A stretch of 64,000 nt of DNA from Alphaproteobacteria bacterium (GCA_028871055.1 JAGWON010000007.1:1-64000), one strand, 5' to 3'; shown: positions 26,833-35,930, counted from the first letter of the stretch. Translations and numbers: made by a program. The notes: generated from the sequence alone by a model not told the origin.

Positions 26833-27882
26833 CTATCTTACCGTTCGCTTGAGCGCCAGCCGGCTTTGCGGGCGGAAGCCGAGCCGATCGAGAAAGCTCA
26901 GTAGACCGAACTGATTCCAGCCGACCTCGGTACGCACGTTTTCCACGCGCAAGCCCGCGAGGTTGGTTATGAGTTGCGACACGAGGGCAGTGCCGACGCC
27001 GTTGTGGCCGCGATCGGCATCGACGCCGATGGTGTCGATGACGGCCTCGGACTCGACGCTACCGAACTCGCCGAGCTCGACCCGCGCCATAACGAAGCCC
27101 GCGACTGCCGCATCGACTACGGCGACGAGGGAGACGCGCACGCCCGATTCGTCCATGGCCTCCGCGAGCTTGTGTTTGAAATAGGCAGTCCGGTCGCGGC
27201 CAGTGAGGCGCCGGTCGATATGGAGGATAGCAGCGAAATCGTCCGTAACCATCGACCGGATCGGCACGCGATCGTGCGACAGCGCCTCGAAGTCGTCGCC
27301 GCTCGGACTGCTGTAATCGATCTCGGCAGAGCGAGCGGCCTTGCGCCGTGTCGGTGATCGTGCATTCACCGCGGCGATACCGCGCTCGAGCACGAGGCGT
27401 GGCGCTGGCGAGAACCCCATGCGCGCGAAGAACCCGCTGAGAGCGGTATCGGTCCAATCGACCTCCGTCGAAAGCTCCTTGATCGAGTGGATGCGCATCG
27501 CCGCCATCATGGCATCAACGAGGCTCCGCCCAACGCCATGATGACGTGCATCGGCGGCGACGCCAATGGCGTCGAGCGCGGCCTCCGGGGCGTCGCCACC
27601 GAATTCGCCTTGATAGAGGCGAGCCAAGGCGAAGCCCGCGAGCTTGCGCGGCCGCTCGGCCGCAAGCGCGATGAAAGCTGCTGGCTCGCGCGTCAAATGT
27701 GCGATGCGCTTCTCGTAGAAGCCGCGGCGCGACCGGCCGGCGACCGCCCTGTCGATGCCGACGACCGCGGCCAGATCGTCCGGCACGAGCGGGCGGATTG
27801 TCACCGCCTCCGGTGACCGAGGCGGTGTAACGATAGGTTGCTTGGTTGGCATCATCGGCGTGTTTCCTGTCATTGCTTTCAC
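26833..27882 (-). CDS. Tandem GNAT-family N-acetyltransferase
   Basis: This 349-residue protein has two consecutive GNAT domains, about residues 27-175 and 205-349. Each carries an acetyl-CoA-binding signature: ARHHGVGRSLVDAMM in the first and RGHNGVGTALVSQLI in the second. The two halves are clearly related (TIRPLVPDDLAAVVGIDR and IRSMVTDDFAAILHIDR), so it arose by duplication and fusion. GTG 27882 overlaps the hemerythrin stop; ATG 27855 is an alternative start. The substrate is unknown. In this context, lysine acetylation of aryl-CoA ligases or regulators, as known in Rhodopseudomonas, is possible but not shown. Confidence 0.8.
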   Translation of the reverse strand: MKAMTGNTPMMPTKQPIVTPPRSPEAVTIRPLVPDDLAAVVGIDRAVAGRSRRGFYEKRIAHLTREPAAFIALAAERPRKLAGFALARLYQGEFGGDAPEAALDAIGVAADARHHGVGRSLVDAMMAAMRIHSIKELSTEVDWTDTALSGFFARMGFSPAPRLVLERGIAAVNARSPTRRKAARSAEIDYSSPSGDDFEALSHDRVPIRSMVTDDFAAILHIDRRLTGRDRTAYFKHKLAEAMDESGVRVSLVAVVDAAVAGFVMARVELGEFGSVESEAVIDTIGVDADRGHNGVGTALVSQLITNLAGLRVENVRTEVGWNQFGLLSFLDRLGFRPQSRLALKRTVR

Positions 27883-28403
27883 CGTCGCGCGGCAAACTCG
27901 ATGGCAAGCTTGCCGTCGGTCTCCTCATCGAGCGCCTCGTCGAGCGCTGGCAAGAGGCCCATATCTTCCTTCTGGATATGCGAGACAAACCGCTCAACCA
28001 GCGATGCACCAATCTCATGGAATTCGGCCCAGGCTTCGGCCGTGAACCCGGCCTCACGCGCAAGCTTGGCGAGTTCAACGAGGCGCTCGGCTAGCGGCAG
28101 GATCGTGCGATGTTCCTCGATCAGATACTCGCCCATTTCCTGGTCGCCATTCGCAGCGAGGAATGGAAAGACGGCTTCCTCTTCGAAGGCGAAATGCGGG
28201 CCGATCTCGACATCGACAGCGCGGACCAAATCCTTGAGAAAGCGCGTGGTATCCGCGCTTTGAGCGTCGGGCGGTCGCCCCGCGCCGTGGCGTCCCAGCA
28301 GCGTCTCGAGGCGCGCAAGAATCGCGAGGCTTGCCGCATGATCCTGGTGCAGCGCGCGGGAAACATGTCGACGAAATTCCATCGGGGTCGACTCCAATCT
28401 CAT
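27879..28403 (-). CDS. Hemerythrin HHE-domain protein
   Basis: This 174-residue all-helical protein carries hemerythrin diiron ligands: ALHQDHAASL at the start, IGPHFAFEEEAVFPFL, LIEEHRTILPL and FVSHIQKEDMGLLPAL. HHE proteins bind O2, NO or iron. It sits between the phenylacetate-CoA ligase gene and the tandem GNAT gene, with both junctions overlapping or nearly so, at the end of the pad operon. A sensing or scavenging role protecting the anaerobic enzymes is inference. ATG 28403 follows AGGTGG; GTG 28409 is possible. Confidence 0.85.
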   Translation of the reverse strand: MRLESTPMEFRRHVSRALHQDHAASLAILARLETLLGRHGAGRPPDAQSADTTRFLKDLVRAVDVEIGPHFAFEEEAVFPFLAANGDQEMGEYLIEEHRTILPLAERLVELAKLAREAGFTAEAWAEFHEIGASLVERFVSHIQKEDMGLLPALDEALDEETDGKLAIEFAARR

Positions 28404-28409
28404 CGCCAC

Positions 28410-29765
28410 CTAAACACCTGGCTTCGGCCGCAGGTCGCGAACGCGCACCGCCTTGCCTTGCGAGCGCGGCACCTCGCCGGGGCGTTTCACTATTACCTCG
28501 CATGAGATTCCGACGAGCGATTTCAGGTGGTGACTGACCGCATCAGCGATCGACCGGCGCGTCGCCATATCGTCAATCGCCACCAACGGATCTGCCTCGA
28601 CCTCTACCGTCACCTGGTCGAGAGCACCCTTGCGCTCGATCACGAGCTGATAATGCGGCGAAATTCGCGGCAGGCCGACCAATGCCGCCTCGATCTGCGA
28701 CGGATAGACGTTGACGCCGCGCACGATCAGCATGTCGTCGCTGCGGCCGGTGATGCGCCGTATGCGCACATGGGTGCGTCCGCAGCGGCAAGGCTCGTCG
28801 CTGAGCCGCGTGATGTCGCGTGTGCGGTAACGAATCATCGGCAGCGCTTCCTTGGTCAGTGTGGTGATGACCAGCTCCCCGGTTTCGCCCATGTCGAGCG
28901 GCTCGCCCGTCTCGGGATCGACGATCTCGAAGAAAAAATGGTCTTCCCAACCGTGCAATCCCGCCTGAGCCTCGTGACATTCGACGGCGACTCCGGGTCC
29001 CAAGACCTCGGAGAGGCCATAGATGTCGATGGCCTTGAGGCCCAGCCGACTCTCCAGTTCCTGGCGCAACGCCTCGCTCCACGGCTCGGCGCCGAACAGC
29101 CCGATGCGCAGCGGCCCGCCGCGCAAATCGACGTTCATGCGCTCGGCGACCTCGGCGATGTTGAGGGCATAGGACGGCGTCGCGCACAACACGTTCGCGG
29201 CGAAATCTGCCATCAGCGTCACCTGCCGCTCCGTGCCGCCGCCCGAGGCCGGCACGACGGTGCAGCCGAGCCGCTGCGCCCCGTCATGGGCGCCGAGCCC
29301 GCCAGTGAAGAGACCGTACCCGTACGCATTGTGCACGATATCGCCGCGACGCGCGCCGGCGCAGACGAATGAGCGCGCCATCAGCAGCGCCCAGTTGGCG
29401 AGGTCGGCGGCGGTGTATCCGACGACAGTCGCCTTTCCCGTCGTGCCCGATGAGGCATGGAGCCGAATGACGTCTTCGCGCGGTACGGCGAAGAGGCCGA
29501 AGGGATAATTGTCGCGCAGAGCCGTCTTCGAGGTGAACGGAAAGCGGGGAAGGTCGCCGAGTCCGCGCAAGGCAAGGGGCGTTACGCGGGCGGCCTCGAA
29601 GCTGCGGCGGTAATGCGGCACGTTGGCGTAGGCGTGATGCAGCACGTGCCTCAAGCGCTCGAACTGCAGCCGCTGGAGCTGTTTCCGGGGCATCGTCTCG
29701 ACGTCCGGCGAGAAATAGGCGTGTTGTCGCCCGCCGTTTTTGTTGCGCAATGCATGTGTGGCCAT
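28410..29765 (-). CDS. Phenylacetate-CoA ligase
   Basis: This 451-residue PaaK-type adenylating enzyme has SSGTTGKATVVGYT near residue 105, GLFGAEPWSEALRQ, DIYGLSEVLGPG, TTLTKEALPMIRYRTRDI and ITGRSDDMLIVRGVNVYPSQIE. It activates phenylacetate with ATP and CoA, providing the substrate of PadBCD. Four bases separate it from padD. It is the anaerobic counterpart (padJ-like) of aerobic PaaK; by sequence alone the two cannot be separated, and the neighbours decide. Confidence 0.92.
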   Translation of the reverse strand: MATHALRNKNGGRQHAYFSPDVETMPRKQLQRLQFERLRHVLHHAYANVPHYRRSFEAARVTPLALRGLGDLPRFPFTSKTALRDNYPFGLFAVPREDVIRLHASSGTTGKATVVGYTAADLANWALLMARSFVCAGARRGDIVHNAYGYGLFTGGLGAHDGAQRLGCTVVPASGGGTERQVTLMADFAANVLCATPSYALNIAEVAERMNVDLRGGPLRIGLFGAEPWSEALRQELESRLGLKAIDIYGLSEVLGPGVAVECHEAQAGLHGWEDHFFFEIVDPETGEPLDMGETGELVITTLTKEALPMIRYRTRDITRLSDEPCRCGRTHVRIRRITGRSDDMLIVRGVNVYPSQIEAALVGLPRISPHYQLVIERKGALDQVTVEVEADPLVAIDDMATRRSIADAVSHHLKSLVGISCEVIVKRPGEVPRSQGKAVRVRDLRPKPGV

Positions 29766-29768
29766 GTC

Positions 29769-30626
29769 TCAGCCCCCCTTTGGTGCACTCGATTCCTCGC
29801 CCGCGGTGCGACGCCGGGGCAGATGCGGCAAAGCAAATCCCTGATTGAAGGCAGCACGAGTCACGATCACGCCTTTGACTAACCAACCGCTGCCGAGCGC
29901 CAGCAATCCCGCTGCAAGCGCGAGTGGGACGGCGAGGCGGGGCAAGACGAGCGCGGCGACGAGGAGAACCAAGGGCGCAACCGTGCCCAGCAACAGCACT
30001 GGCGCGTCGATCGCCGTGAGCGCGGCAAGCGCGCCGATGGGGGCGCCATTGCGCCCAAGGCGCCGGCGATACGTGGTCCAAGCGAACCATCGTGCAATGA
30101 TCGCGGCGATCGCGACGACCAGCACAAATGTATCTGCGGCGGCCAGCGCAAGAAACGCGCCAGCGCCGTCCGCGAATCCAGTCGCAAGCATCAGCGGCAC
30201 GATTGCGGGTTCGCGCCACGCCGGAATGCCTTGCGCCGCGCGTAGGATGCGGGCCTGAGAATAGAGGAAAGCGAGGGCGAGCAATGCGGCGAACGCGGTC
30301 GCTACACCATCGCCGGTCCAGGCCGCGGCAGCGAGCGCGAGGAGGAGCGGGGGCGCGAGCAGGGCCTCACGCGTCATCCACGAGGTCTGCGGGTGGAAAA
30401 AGACGTGCAGAAACCGCCACGGCCGGCCGATCTCGAGCCAGACCAGGGCAAGACCGGCTGCGATGGCGAGCGCCGCGACGGCCAGAGGCGGCCGCTGCAA
30501 ATTACCGCTCCAGAGCGCGCTCGCCGCCGCAATCATCGCTAAGCCGCTGCCGGTGCCGCCACCAATGAAATTGCCCGCGGCGCGACGGTCCCAACTGGTC
30601 TGCAACCAAGGGGCGATGTGTTCCAT
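29769..30626 (-). CDS. padD: Phenylacetyl-CoA:acceptor oxidoreductase, membrane anchor subunit
   Basis: This 285-residue hydrophobic protein has about eight or nine predicted membrane segments, rich in Ala and Leu, of the NrfD/DmsC anchor type. It shows WLEIGRPWRFLHVFFHPQTSWMTREA, a typical NrfD-family signature. It would anchor PadBC in the membrane and pass electrons to the quinone pool. The gene order padB-padC-padD and the neighbouring CoA ligase support the assignment made for Thauera/Azoarcus phenylacetyl-CoA oxidation. Confidence 0.85.
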   Translation of the reverse strand: MEHIAPWLQTSWDRRAAGNFIGGGTGSGLAMIAAASALWSGNLQRPPLAVAALAIAAGLALVWLEIGRPWRFLHVFFHPQTSWMTREALLAPPLLLALAAAAWTGDGVATAFAALLALAFLYSQARILRAAQGIPAWREPAIVPLMLATGFADGAGAFLALAAADTFVLVVAIAAIIARWFAWTTYRRRLGRNGAPIGALAALTAIDAPVLLLGTVAPLVLLVAALVLPRLAVPLALAAGLLALGSGWLVKGVIVTRAAFNQGFALPHLPRRRTAGEESSAPKGG

Positions 30627-30628
30627 GG

Positions 30629-31273
30629 TTAGTCCTGGAGGTAATAGATGCGAGGGCCGGTCCCGAGCTCCTCATGCATGCGGCAGTGGTGATTCTTGGC
30701 CAGCAGGACCGAAACTTTACTCTCGGCACGCTCGATGTCGCCGAAATGGAGCGCGCCAGCGATGCAGGAATTGACGCAGGCCGGCGTTGCCTCGGGATCG
30801 ACACCCGGTGTCAGGCCCTGTTCGATGCCGGCATCGATGCGATCGACGCAGAAAGTGCACTTCGTCGCCACACCCAGCCGTCTCTCGTCGAAGCACTTGG
30901 CCTCCGCCTCATTAGGATTACTGCCGCCATAGGCGAAGTTGGCGCGGTCGGTCCGATAACGAGCCTGATAGGGGCAGGCGACGATGCAATAGCCGCAGCC
31001 GATGCAAAGATCATAATCGATCGTGACGATGCCGTCGGCGCGCTTGCGCGTCGCGGTCGACGGGCATACCGACATGCAGGGCGGGTCGTCGCAATGCATG
31101 CAGCCGACGGGCACGAAGGTGCGGCGAACGTCGGGATAAGCGCCTGTCTCCATATCGAGAACGCGCCGCCATTGCACGTCAGGCGGCGTCGCGTTGGCCT
31201 GTTTGCAAGCGGCGGTGCAGGTCTGGCAGCCGACGCAGCGATCGAGATCGACGACCATCACCCAGCGCGTCAT
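30629..31273 (-). CDS. padC: Phenylacetyl-CoA:acceptor oxidoreductase, Fe-S subunit
   Basis: This 214-residue DmsB/NrfC-type electron-transfer subunit has four complete cysteine motifs: CVGCQTCTAAC, CMHCDDPPCMSVC, CIGCGYCIVAC, and CTFC with the CVNSC group downstream. It should therefore hold four [4Fe-4S] clusters. It links the PadB active site to the PadD membrane anchor. Its start overlaps the padB stop. Confidence 0.9.
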   Translation of the reverse strand: MTRWVMVVDLDRCVGCQTCTAACKQANATPPDVQWRRVLDMETGAYPDVRRTFVPVGCMHCDDPPCMSVCPSTATRKRADGIVTIDYDLCIGCGYCIVACPYQARYRTDRANFAYGGSNPNEAEAKCFDERRLGVATKCTFCVDRIDAGIEQGLTPGVDPEATPACVNSCIAGALHFGDIERAESKVSVLLAKNHHCRMHEELGTGPRIYYLQD

Positions 31274-34005
31274 GACGGCCCGCTCAAGCGTTTAAGGCCG
31301 ACGCGCACGAGATCGGCACCCGAGCCGGTCGCGTCGGTGAGATCGAGCGAAAGTGGCACCAGCGCGTTCATGCTGGGGACATCGAGGTCGCGCGCAAAGG
31401 GGGTGGCCCAGTGATCGAACTGCCCGATCATAAGCAACGTATCCGGACGGATACCCTGGCGAAGCACCGCCCGACCGCGCGTCGAACGCCGCGGCGTGCG
31501 GATCTCGACAAGGTCGCCGTCGGCTATGTCAAGCCGCGCGGCAACGCCGGCATTGATGATGACGCCGCCATGGCCGGCGATGTTTGCCGCCACCTCGTGG
31601 ATGAGTTGAATGCCGACGTTGCCGCCCCAGGCGTATTGCATGCTGCGGGCGGTAACGAGCCAGAAGGGGAAGTCTTCCGGCTTACTGCCCATCTGGACGA
31701 CCGCTTTTTCCCAGAGAGCCGGGAAATTCTTCCACGCGGGCAGCGCCTGATATTCGCTGAGTTGGTTGTCCCACCAAGTCATGCCGCGCTCGTGAAGGCG
31801 GCGCCCGAGTTCCTGGCCGATGCGGTAGAGCCGTTCCTGGTACGGCAGCTCGAAGCGCAATCCGTGCCGTTCGAGCGCTGGGTAGAGATACCAGTCGCTG
31901 TGCGGGAACGGCCGGGTTCGGAAACCGTGTGTCTTGTACCAGTCGAGACCGTCGGTAGCAGCGCCCTCGGTGACCTCGGCGCTGGCGGCACGGCAGACGG
32001 CATCCCAGATTTCGTCCCGCCGGTGCGGAATGGTGGGAGCGAGGCTGAAATCGTAGCGCTCCGTCTTCAGAGGTACGCCCGCGGCGCCGCGGTTGATGGC
32101 GGCGTTGTAGCCTTCGATGAGGCCCGTCCGCCGCGCCAGCTCCGTCGCGATATCGGTGAAGTCGCGGGCGGTGCCGCGCGGCTCGACCGCCGGCTGACGC
32201 AGGGCGAACCCTTCCTGTTCCCAGAACTGTTCGACATATTTCGTGCCGCCGATGCGGATGAGCTGCAGCCCCTCGAGATCCGTGCATTCCGGGAGCAGGA
32301 TGTCCGCCATGTGGTTCGATTCGTCGTGCGTATAGGCGAAGGCGACGACGAAGGGGAAACGCGCCATCTTGTCGACAAGCGCTGCCGTGTCCCAGAAGGA
32401 AATGGCCGGGTTGGTGCGGTAGAGGAACCAAAGCTCGGGAAAGGTCACCTTCGGCAGGCCGTCGGGTGTCCCGTCCAGGAACATCCAGGCGAGATGCGTC
32501 GGGCCCAGCGCTTGGCTCCAAGGACCGTTGGCGGCGATTGGCACCAGCGTGCGATAGGCATTGCGAATATTGGGCCGCGGCGACCAATGCGCAGGGTCGG
32601 TCGGATTGAACGGATAGTCCATGAACCCGTCGCCCCCGGGCTTGACGCTGCCGATGCGATCGGACATCGGCCGGTTGAGCCGCACCGTTGTGCCGAGCGT
32701 CCCGCCGGGAACCTCGAGCGCGCCGACCAGCGCCACCGCCACCGTGCGCGCCCAGCAACACTCATATCCGCCCCAGCCGTTGTTAACGGTCTTGCCGAGC
32801 GTTATGGCGACCGGTCGGAAGGGGAGCGTCTGGCCGTCGATCTCGACGGTTTCGCCGATAGAAGCCTGCGCGAGAAACTCATTGGCGATCCGGCGAATGG
32901 TCGCTGCCGGCACATCGCAGACTGTCGCCGCCCATTCGGGCGTGTAGGGCGCCACATGCGCGACAAGCTTGGCGAATCCGGTCTCACCGACAAGCTCGCC
33001 TTCGGCAAGGCGCTCGCCATCAGGACCGATCTCGACCGCCGCAGCACTGAAGCGGCCTTCGAGCGCCGGCGCGGCGCCTGACGCATCGTAGCTGACCGCT
33101 GAATTGCGCTGCCGGTCCCAGATCAGCGGCTTTCGGGTCGCCGGATCGCGCAAATAATAGCCGTGGGCGCCGACGAGATAGGGCGAGGCCGTGCGCTCGG
33201 CGAGGAACGCAAGATCGAGGCGGGTGCGCGGCTGCTCGTGCAACAAGACATGGATGAGGGCATAGAGGAACGCTGCGTCCGTTTTCGGACGGATCGGGAC
33301 CCATTCCGCCGAACAGGCGCCGGTCACCGAGAGATGCGGCTCGATCTGGACACGGCGGAGGCCCCGGGCGCGCGCATCGGCGTGTCGCTTGACGCCGGCG
33401 ACGCCGCCCGACGCATCGGTGTTGCTACCGAGCGAGATGACGTAGCGGCAGGAGGGCGTGTCCGGCGAGACCGTGAAGGCGCGATGCCAGAGCTCGCCAT
33501 AGAGATGTTCCGAGTGGTAGCATTTGACACCCTGGCCGCTGCCAAAGCCCATGTCGATCGGCCCCCAGGCGGCGAGGAAGGCGGGAAAGGTTCCCATATA
33601 GAATTGCGGCGTGCCGCCGCCACCGAAGCTCGCGGCCACCTTGGGGTAGCCCGAGTCATCGAGCAGGCCGGCAGCGCGAATGGCGTTGAGCTTCTCAGCG
33701 ATGATGTCGAACGCCTCGTCCCACGAGATCGGGACGAATCCGGGATCCTGGTCGCGCCCCTTTCTTGGATTGGTGCGCTTCATCGGCGTCAGGATGCGAT
33801 GCGGATTGTATGTTTTCTGGATCAGCCCGTAGGCCTTGACGCATATCCGCCCCGCGCCAGGATGGATTGCGGAGGCGCAAAAATCCGGGTCGACCGCAAG
33901 CGCGACGCCATCCTGCACGCGGACGGTGAAGAGGTCGGGGCCGGCCACGCATTGGTAGCAATAGGTCGGAACCCGCTTCGCGCCGGCCGTTGAGGCCGCC
34001 GTCAT
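31270..34005 (-). CDS. padB: Phenylacetyl-CoA:acceptor oxidoreductase, molybdopterin subunit
   Basis: This 911-residue DMSO-reductase-family catalytic subunit has PISWDEAFDIIAEKL, NTDASGGVAGVKRHADARARGL, AYTHDESNHMADILLPECTDLEG and a C-terminal MopB domain with NVGIQLIHEVA. It oxidises phenylacetyl-CoA to phenylglyoxylate, releasing CoA, with quinone as acceptor (Azoarcus/Thauera knowledge). The N-terminal cluster motif is unusual: C16 and C19 are present, the expected third Cys position is Pro (CYQCVAGPD), and C43 and C55 follow. No twin-arginine signal is visible, so it acts on the cytoplasmic side. The length fits PadB. Confidence 0.88.
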   Translation of the reverse strand: MTAASTAGAKRVPTYCYQCVAGPDLFTVRVQDGVALAVDPDFCASAIHPGAGRICVKAYGLIQKTYNPHRILTPMKRTNPRKGRDQDPGFVPISWDEAFDIIAEKLNAIRAAGLLDDSGYPKVAASFGGGGTPQFYMGTFPAFLAAWGPIDMGFGSGQGVKCYHSEHLYGELWHRAFTVSPDTPSCRYVISLGSNTDASGGVAGVKRHADARARGLRRVQIEPHLSVTGACSAEWVPIRPKTDAAFLYALIHVLLHEQPRTRLDLAFLAERTASPYLVGAHGYYLRDPATRKPLIWDRQRNSAVSYDASGAAPALEGRFSAAAVEIGPDGERLAEGELVGETGFAKLVAHVAPYTPEWAATVCDVPAATIRRIANEFLAQASIGETVEIDGQTLPFRPVAITLGKTVNNGWGGYECCWARTVAVALVGALEVPGGTLGTTVRLNRPMSDRIGSVKPGGDGFMDYPFNPTDPAHWSPRPNIRNAYRTLVPIAANGPWSQALGPTHLAWMFLDGTPDGLPKVTFPELWFLYRTNPAISFWDTAALVDKMARFPFVVAFAYTHDESNHMADILLPECTDLEGLQLIRIGGTKYVEQFWEQEGFALRQPAVEPRGTARDFTDIATELARRTGLIEGYNAAINRGAAGVPLKTERYDFSLAPTIPHRRDEIWDAVCRAASAEVTEGAATDGLDWYKTHGFRTRPFPHSDWYLYPALERHGLRFELPYQERLYRIGQELGRRLHERGMTWWDNQLSEYQALPAWKNFPALWEKAVVQMGSKPEDFPFWLVTARSMQYAWGGNVGIQLIHEVAANIAGHGGVIINAGVAARLDIADGDLVEIRTPRRSTRGRAVLRQGIRPDTLLMIGQFDHWATPFARDLDVPSMNALVPLSLDLTDATGSGADLVRVGLKRLSGPS

Positions 34006-34424
34006 GAGCCGGGCACCCCTACCGTTTTCGCTTTCGCCGCCTTGGCCTTGAGCCGCTCGATCGTCTTTTCGGTGTCGACGACGAAGCGCACATGCTTGCC
34101 GCGCGCAATCTGATCCAACGGATCACGCGCGACGATCTCAAGGGTGACGAGCCGGCCCTTAAGCCCGGTCACCGTTGCCCGGATATCGACGGCCATGCCG
34201 AGCAGAGTCGGCGCCAAATGGTCGAGTTCGATGCGTGCGCCGACGGAATCCTCGCCGGCATCGAGATGCTTAAGGAGACCGTCCCGACACGTATGCTCAA
34301 TGTCACGCACCAGGGCCGGCGTCGCATAGACGCGCCCCGCTTCGCCCATGAAGCCGATGGTGCGAGCATCGTCGACAACGAGCCGGCGCTCGAAAACGAC
34401 CCCGGCCACCAAGCTCGGCTTCAT
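34002..34424 (-). CDS. Hotdog-fold thioesterase (fluoroacetyl-CoA thioesterase-like)
   Basis: This 140-residue protein has a hotdog-fold thioesterase pattern: VYATPALVRDIEHTC, GARIELDHLAPTLLGMAVDI and LVTLEIVARDPLDQIARGKHVRFVVD. It resembles the FlK-like thioesterase group. As the first gene of the pad operon it may hydrolyse phenylacetyl-CoA or the CoA ester formed during alpha-oxidation, or recycle CoA from dead-end thioesters; this is inference. ATG 34424 follows GGGAGAAG. The stop overlaps the padB start. Confidence 0.82.
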   Translation of the reverse strand: MKPSLVAGVVFERRLVVDDARTIGFMGEAGRVYATPALVRDIEHTCRDGLLKHLDAGEDSVGARIELDHLAPTLLGMAVDIRATVTGLKGRLVTLEIVARDPLDQIARGKHVRFVVDTEKTIERLKAKAAKAKTVGVPGS

Positions 34425-34501
34425 GACGCTTCTCCCTCGCTTATTCGGCACTTGAATACCGATTTAGCCGCAAAGTTTGAACTCTTCGGCGAAGCCTGTA
34501 T

Positions 34502-34515
34502 TTGATCTGGATCAA
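34502..34515. promoter_or_regulatory. Perfect FNR box upstream of the pad operon
   Basis: TTGATCTGGATCAA is a perfect FNR consensus site centred about 84 bases before the thioesterase start on the minus strand. It is one of two in the 302-base divergent region 34425-34726, which otherwise holds no gene. Confidence 0.65.
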
Positions 34516-34643
34516 TGCGTGTCCAGTCGGCTGGCGCCAGCGGCCGCCCCCGCTTGGATCGGCAGCGTCGGTGCAACCGACAATGCCTCGTGTCCCTGGC
34601 ACGTCGCTCGGCAAACGTAGGCATGCAGGCAGGCTGCACGGGA

Positions 34644-34657
34644 TTGATCTAGATCAA
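34644..34657. promoter_or_regulatory. Perfect FNR box upstream of the aromatic ABC importer operon
   Basis: TTGATCTAGATCAA is a fully palindromic perfect FNR site centred about 76 bases before the ATG of the binding-protein gene at 34727. Each of the two divergent operons therefore has its own box. Confidence 0.65.
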
Positions 34658-34726
34658 GGCAGAAGCCTGGGAAACGCGCTTCCCTACTGTGGGGAAGAAT
34701 GTGACATGCCCCAGGGAGGAAACAAT

Positions 34727-35890
34727 ATGAAGACGCCCATCCGCCTCGTTTCGCTGTTGGCCGCCGCTTTCGTTGCCGTGACGGCAAGCGGCGGACACGC
34801 GGTGGCTCAGGACATCAAGATCGGCACCGTCCTTTCGGCGACCGGACCGGCCTCGTTTCTCGGCTCGCCCGAGGAGAAGACGCTCCGCCTCTATGTCGAC
34901 AAGATCAACGCGGCAGGCGGCGTTCTCGGTAAGAAGATCGCACTCGTGGTCTATGACGATGGCGCCGATCCCACCAAGGCGCGCACCTTTGCTACCCGCC
35001 TTATCGAGGTGGACAAAGTGACGGCGATGGTCGGCGGCACGACCACGGGCACGAGCCTCGCCATGGCGCCAATCTTCGAGGACGCGCATATTCCTTTTAT
35101 CTCGCTCGCCGGTGCCGTGGAGATCATCGAGCCGGTGCGTAAATACGTGTTCAAGACGCCTCAAACCGACCGCATGGCCTGCGAAAAGATCTTCGGCGAT
35201 CTCAAGGCGCGCAAGCTCACCAAGATCGGCATGATCTCGGGCACCGACGCCTTCGGCAAGTCGATGCACGACCAATGCCTCAAGATCGCGGGCAAGTACG
35301 GCATCAGCATTCTCGCCGATGAGAGCTACGGCGCGCAGGACAGCGACATGACCCCGCAGCTCACCAACATCAAGAACAAGCCGGGCATCCAGGCGGTTGT
35401 GAATCCGGGCTTTGGACAGGGCCCGGCGATCGTCACGCGCAACTACCGGCAGCTCGGCATTACCGTGCCGCTCTACGAAAGCCACGGCGTCGCCTCGAAG
35501 AGCTATATCAAGCTGGCGGGACCGGCGGCCGAAGGCGTGCGATTGCCCGCCGATGCGCTGCTGGTGGCCGAGCAGCTGCCCAAAAACGATCCGCAACGGG
35601 CGGTCGACGTCGCCTACAAGCAGACTTATGAGAAGGCCACCGGGGAGCCGGTGTCCACCTTCGGCGGTCATGCCTATGACGGGCTCTTTATTCTGGTCAA
35701 CGCGATGAAGCGCGCCCGCAGCACCGACCCCGCGAAAGTCCGCGACGAGATCGAGAAGACCAAGCACTTCATCGGCACCGACGGCATCTTCAACATGTCG
35801 CCGACCGACCATCTCGGCCTCAATCTCGCGGCATTTCGAATGCTCGAGATCAGGAACGGCGACTGGAAACTGTTGCAAGCCGCGCGATGA
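34727..35890 (+). CDS. ABC transporter substrate-binding protein (LivK type, probably aromatic acids)
   Basis: This 387-residue periplasmic binding protein has an N-terminal signal peptide (MKTPIRLVSLLAAAF to about residue 27, cleavage after AVAQ) followed by DIKIGTVLSATGPASFLGSPEEK, the start of the LivK fold. Further on it has VYDDGADPTKARTFATRLI and MVGGTTTGTSLAM. A strong GGGAGGAAA precedes ATG 34727. Homologous systems in aromatic degraders take up benzoate, phenylacetate or hydroxybenzoates. The pad operon opposite suggests phenylacetate-type substrates (inference). A hairpin after the gene probably gives it higher expression than the permease genes. Confidence 0.88.
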   Translation: MKTPIRLVSLLAAAFVAVTASGGHAVAQDIKIGTVLSATGPASFLGSPEEKTLRLYVDKINAAGGVLGKKIALVVYDDGADPTKARTFATRLIEVDKVTAMVGGTTTGTSLAMAPIFEDAHIPFISLAGAVEIIEPVRKYVFKTPQTDRMACEKIFGDLKARKLTKIGMISGTDAFGKSMHDQCLKIAGKYGISILADESYGAQDSDMTPQLTNIKNKPGIQAVVNPGFGQGPAIVTRNYRQLGITVPLYESHGVASKSYIKLAGPAAEGVRLPADALLVAEQLPKNDPQRAVDVAYKQTYEKATGEPVSTFGGHAYDGLFILVNAMKRARSTDPAKVRDEIEKTKHFIGTDGIFNMSPTDHLGLNLAAFRMLEIRNGDWKLLQAAR

Positions 35891-35930
35891 GCGTGAACCT
35901 GCCGGCGGCGCCGGCGGCACGGACAGACAG

